From the NCBI GenBank assembly GCA_022821495.1, contig JAJEDN010000089.1, forward strand, positions 1 to 43,715: a stretch of 43,715 bases of DNA, written 5' to 3'. This DNA comes from Candidatus Poribacteria bacterium. GTDB lineage: Bacteria > Poribacteria > WGA-4E > WGA-3G. The stretch's first letter is position 1. The number at the start of each line of letters is the position of its first letter. Below, piece by piece: positions 41,067 through 43,715 of the stretch. A program made the position numbers and the translations under genes. A model generated the notes under the pieces. The model made no database searches and had not been told where the DNA came from. It was given only the letters and a program-made list of their open reading frames with translations.

Positions 41067-43715
41067 CTAATCATCCGCTGGGACTGCAGCATCCAGTAGT
41101 TCTTCGTCCGAAACGGGACGGAAACGTCCTTCCGGGTCTTTCAAGACGAGTCTACGAAGGTCCGTTGTGATGGCATATAATCCCGGCATCACGAACAGCG
41201 TCATCAATGTTGCAACGGCGAGTCCGAAAATGATCGTATACGCCATCGGCATCCAGATAGGCGACTTGCCACCTAACCCGATTGCCATCGGAATGAGTCC
41301 GAAAATCGTCGTCACCGTGGTGAGAACAATTGGACGTAATCGGAGACTACTGCCTTTCAGAATAGCGTACCACTTGTTATACCCCTTTTCTCGGTACTTG
41401 TTAATGAAGTCGATAAGCACAATTGAATCGTTCACCACAATCCCCGCGAGTGCAACGATACCAAACATAGCGACGATGCTAAGTGTCGCATTGGAAAGAA
41501 GGAGTCCTACCATCGCACCGATCATACCAAATGGAACAGCAAACATAATGATAATCGGTTGTATAAAGGATTTGAATTGTGCACCCAATACAACATAGAT
41601 GAGCAATAACCCAACAATGAACAACTTCCACAACTCGGAAAAGGATTCTGTAATTTCATCAAAAACCCCTCGAAAATCGAGTTGGTATCCCGGATACAAA
41701 GATTCTATATCAGCAAATGCGCTGATGAGGGATTGATTCACTTTAAAGGCAGTCGTCTTTTCTCCATCTACCGAGGCATAAACCGTAATTGCCCGTTCTC
41801 CATCGAAGCGATGGACATCTGCGTATCCCTTTTCCACCACGATGTCTGCAATATCTTTGAGTGGAACAATAACACCGGTGGGTGTTGCAATCCAGAGGTT
41901 ATTAAGTTCAGCGAGATTGGTAAGTGTGTCCTCCTCATATTTGACGATGACATTAATCGCCTCGTCTGCTTCACGATAGGTTGTACTTTTAGCCCCGTCA
42001 ATCGCTGTCCGAATGGTTTGTGCAACCTGAAACGTGGTTAATCCGTATTGATATGCTTTTTCCTGATTCAAGTAGATGTGCAGTTCAGATTTTCCGATGC
42101 TGAAGTCATCTCGGATATCGTAAACACCATCTATCTGAGATAGGGCTGTTTTAAGAACGCCAGCGAGTTCAGTCAGATTCTCAAATCTCGGTCCTTTTAC
42201 TTTCACGCTCACATCTGCTACTTGTGGTGCACCCCCGTCCTGTGTGACGAAACTCAGCCGCTCAATTCCACTAATTGTGGCGGTTTGCGTCCGTAGTTCT
42301 GCGATGATCTCGTCCACACCTCGGGTGCGTTCCTGCTTGGGTGTGAGCTCGACGATGACCTCTCCTAAATTTGAGCCGTAGGTAACACTTCTTCTTATTA
42401 AACCTGACATAAATGTGTGTAAACCGACATTGCTGACGACCGCATCAACTTCAGTTGATGGAAGTCTTTTCGCCATCTCTTCAATTTGGACAATTACTTC
42501 TGTTGTTTCCTGTATGCCGTAGGAAGGCGGCATCTCGGCTTGAACATAAAATTGTGGAAACTCTTCACCAGGGAAGAGTTCCCTGTCAAGAATAAAGAAT
42601 GCTCCGATGCATGCAACCAATCCGAAAAAGAGGACACTACCTACAAACGCATATCGGTGTCGAATGGTTATTTTCAAGATTCTAACATATCGGTTCCGAA
42701 TTAATTCAAAAAACATGGCAAACCACACGAAAAAGCCGACAATACGGACACCGAGGGTGAAACCCCTCGGGGACGCAGTTCGGAGATTTTCCAGCCTGCT
42801 GCGTCCTGTTCGGGTTTTGGCTTTTCCCCATTCAGCGACGTGTGCTGGTAAAATGACGAAGACTTCAAAAAGAGATGCGATCAACACCAGAATCGCCATA
42901 ACCGGCACGATCCGCATAAATTGTCCAGTAACACCAGACATAAACATCAACGGTCCAAAAGCACAGATCGTCGTCAAACTTGCGGCTAAGACTGGCCAAC
43001 CAACTTCTTCCGCACCGCGCATGGCGGCAACTTTCGGTGATTCACCTGCCTCAATATGCCGGTAAATGTTTTCTATGACAACGATAGCATCGTCAACAAC
43101 GATTCCAACGACTAAGATAAGCCCAAACAGAGAGACACCGCTGAGCGTATAACCCGCAATGGACATAAACCAAAACGTTGCCATGAACGCCACCGGTATG
43201 CCGAGTGCCGCAAATAGAGCATTCCGCCATCCAATAAAGAGAAGGAGCATTAGTACAACAAGCACCAAGCCGAAAAACGCATTTGTTTCAAGAATCCCCA
43301 ATCGTTCTTTGAGGACAACGGAATAGTCATTAACAACCGTCAACTCAGCCCCTTCAGGGAGATCCGTTCTCCGATTGTTGACTAATTCTCGAAGTTGCGT
43401 AACTAATGCAATTGTGTTTCCCTCAGTCTTCTTTTGCACACTCAGGCTAATCGAAGGTTGTCCATCAAGTCGCGATAGCGTTCGCACCGCCTCATAGGTG
43501 TCAGAGATCGTTGCAACATCTTTCAGACGGAGAAGCGTACCTATCGGCTGAACAGTGATGAGAGTTTCGCCAATAGTGTCCAAATCGGTGAATTCTCCCA
43601 TCGTTCGGATCATGAATTCTGTGCCGCCCAGTTCCATTGTGCCGGCTGGGAGATTCAAGTTGTTTGTTCCGAGTGCTGTAATGACCGCTGAAATTGGGAG
43701 TCGATATGCCTTCAA
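41067..43715 (-). CDS. RND family efflux permease (HAE1-like), N-terminus cut by window
   Basis: 882 residues of an inner-membrane proton-driven efflux pump; the reading frame runs off the right edge, so about 150-170 N-terminal residues are missing (RND pumps have about 1040). The proton relay helix contains GIVVDDAIVVIENIYRH with the paired aspartates of AcrB-type pumps; the second half has AGIVVNDSIVLIDFINKYREKG. The two large periplasmic loops are present. The protein ends in a short acidic tail. A membrane fusion protein gene would be expected upstream, beyond the window. The exported compound cannot be deduced. Confidence 0.9.
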   Translation of the reverse strand: MKAYRLPISAVITALGTNNLNLPAGTMELGGTEFMIRTMGEFTDLDTIGETLITVQPIGTLLRLKDVATISDTYEAVRTLSRLDGQPSISLSVQKKTEGNTIALVTQLRELVNNRRTDLPEGAELTVVNDYSVVLKERLGILETNAFFGLVLVVLMLLLFIGWRNALFAALGIPVAFMATFWFMSIAGYTLSGVSLFGLILVVGIVVDDAIVVIENIYRHIEAGESPKVAAMRGAEEVGWPVLAASLTTICAFGPLMFMSGVTGQFMRIVPVMAILVLIASLFEVFVILPAHVAEWGKAKTRTGRSRLENLRTASPRGFTLGVRIVGFFVWFAMFFELIRNRYVRILKITIRHRYAFVGSVLFFGLVACIGAFFILDRELFPGEEFPQFYVQAEMPPSYGIQETTEVIVQIEEMAKRLPSTEVDAVVSNVGLHTFMSGLIRRSVTYGSNLGEVIVELTPKQERTRGVDEIIAELRTQTATISGIERLSFVTQDGGAPQVADVSVKVKGPRFENLTELAGVLKTALSQIDGVYDIRDDFSIGKSELHIYLNQEKAYQYGLTTFQVAQTIRTAIDGAKSTTYREADEAINVIVKYEEDTLTNLAELNNLWIATPTGVIVPLKDIADIVVEKGYADVHRFDGERAITVYASVDGEKTTAFKVNQSLISAFADIESLYPGYQLDFRGVFDEITESFSELWKLFIVGLLLIYVVLGAQFKSFIQPIIIMFAVPFGMIGAMVGLLLSNATLSIVAMFGIVALAGIVVNDSIVLIDFINKYREKGYNKWYAILKGSSLRLRPIVLTTVTTIFGLIPMAIGLGGKSPIWMPMAYTIIFGLAVATLMTLFVMPGLYAITTDLRRLVLKDPEGRFRPVSDEELLDAAVPADD

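Noticed and set aside
1..43715. tRNA, rRNA or complete IS elements
   Set aside because: I read both strands for cloverleaf, rRNA-like and transposase sequences and saw none that I could support; short tRNAs could be missed without a covariance search.

Overview
This 43.7 kb window looks like chromosomal DNA of an uncultivated, Gram-negative-type bacterium. I infer this from an RND efflux permease, a lipoprotein-type ModA and a heptose-phosphate nucleotidyltransferase. Three Gfo/Idh/MocA oxidoreductases, two SDRs, a sugar isomerase/epimerase, a GH88-type hydrolase and many short palindromic repeats recall Candidatus Poribacteria or a neighbouring lineage. That placement is inference, because no marker gene was compared. 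No rRNA, tRNA, CRISPR array or complete insertion sequence was seen.

Layout. 1-1216: non-coding, repeat-rich. 1217-4838 (+): a membrane-anchored unknown protein, a PIN-domain toxin with its probable antitoxin, and an oxidoreductase. 4853-12732 (-): a long mainly housekeeping run (SDR, J-domain protein, extended IF-1, CinA-type domain, esterase-like hydrolase, DUF1015, cysteine-synthase-like enzyme, unknown protein, sugar isomerase). 12937-15990 (+): molybdate transporter modA-modB-(small acidic membrane protein)-modC, convergent with coaE. 16947-17777: SDR. 18038-24923 (+): a compact accessory island holding a beta-flower-like protein, a TIR-TPR-TOPRIM-like fusion, a type IIG-like restriction-methyltransferase, a deoxyribosyltransferase/TIR-like protein, an unlisted 47-residue lysine-rich protein and an AbiJ-type protein. 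25210-28281: oxidoreductase, ferritin-like protein, CDF metal exporter and FmdB protein. 28772-32002 (+): sugar ABC binding protein, one permease, and hisA. 33293-32133 (-): an EF-Tu-like protein with broken G3 and G4 motifs. 33628-35567 (+): rfaE2-like and GH88-like genes. 36018-40958: two ATPase plus nuclease-like gene pairs on opposite strands around an oxidoreductase. 41067-43715 (-): an RND permease cut by the window edge.

Three things deserve most attention. First, the 18-25 kb island, above all the single-chain TIR-TPR-TOPRIM-like protein, which by domain content is a candidate anti-phage system. Second, a dispersed leader element of about 88 bp whose 3' end carries a Shine-Dalgarno sequence. 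It ends exactly at the start codons of modC, hisA and the GH88-like gene, heads a 6-codon mini-ORF, and has been absorbed into the coding sequence of the ABC permease. Third, two altered translation factors: a pseudo-GTPase-like EF-Tu relative and an IF-1 with a charged N-terminal extension. Several short inverted-repeat elements, one of them nested in another repeat with an 11 bp duplication, show active small-element turnover between genes.
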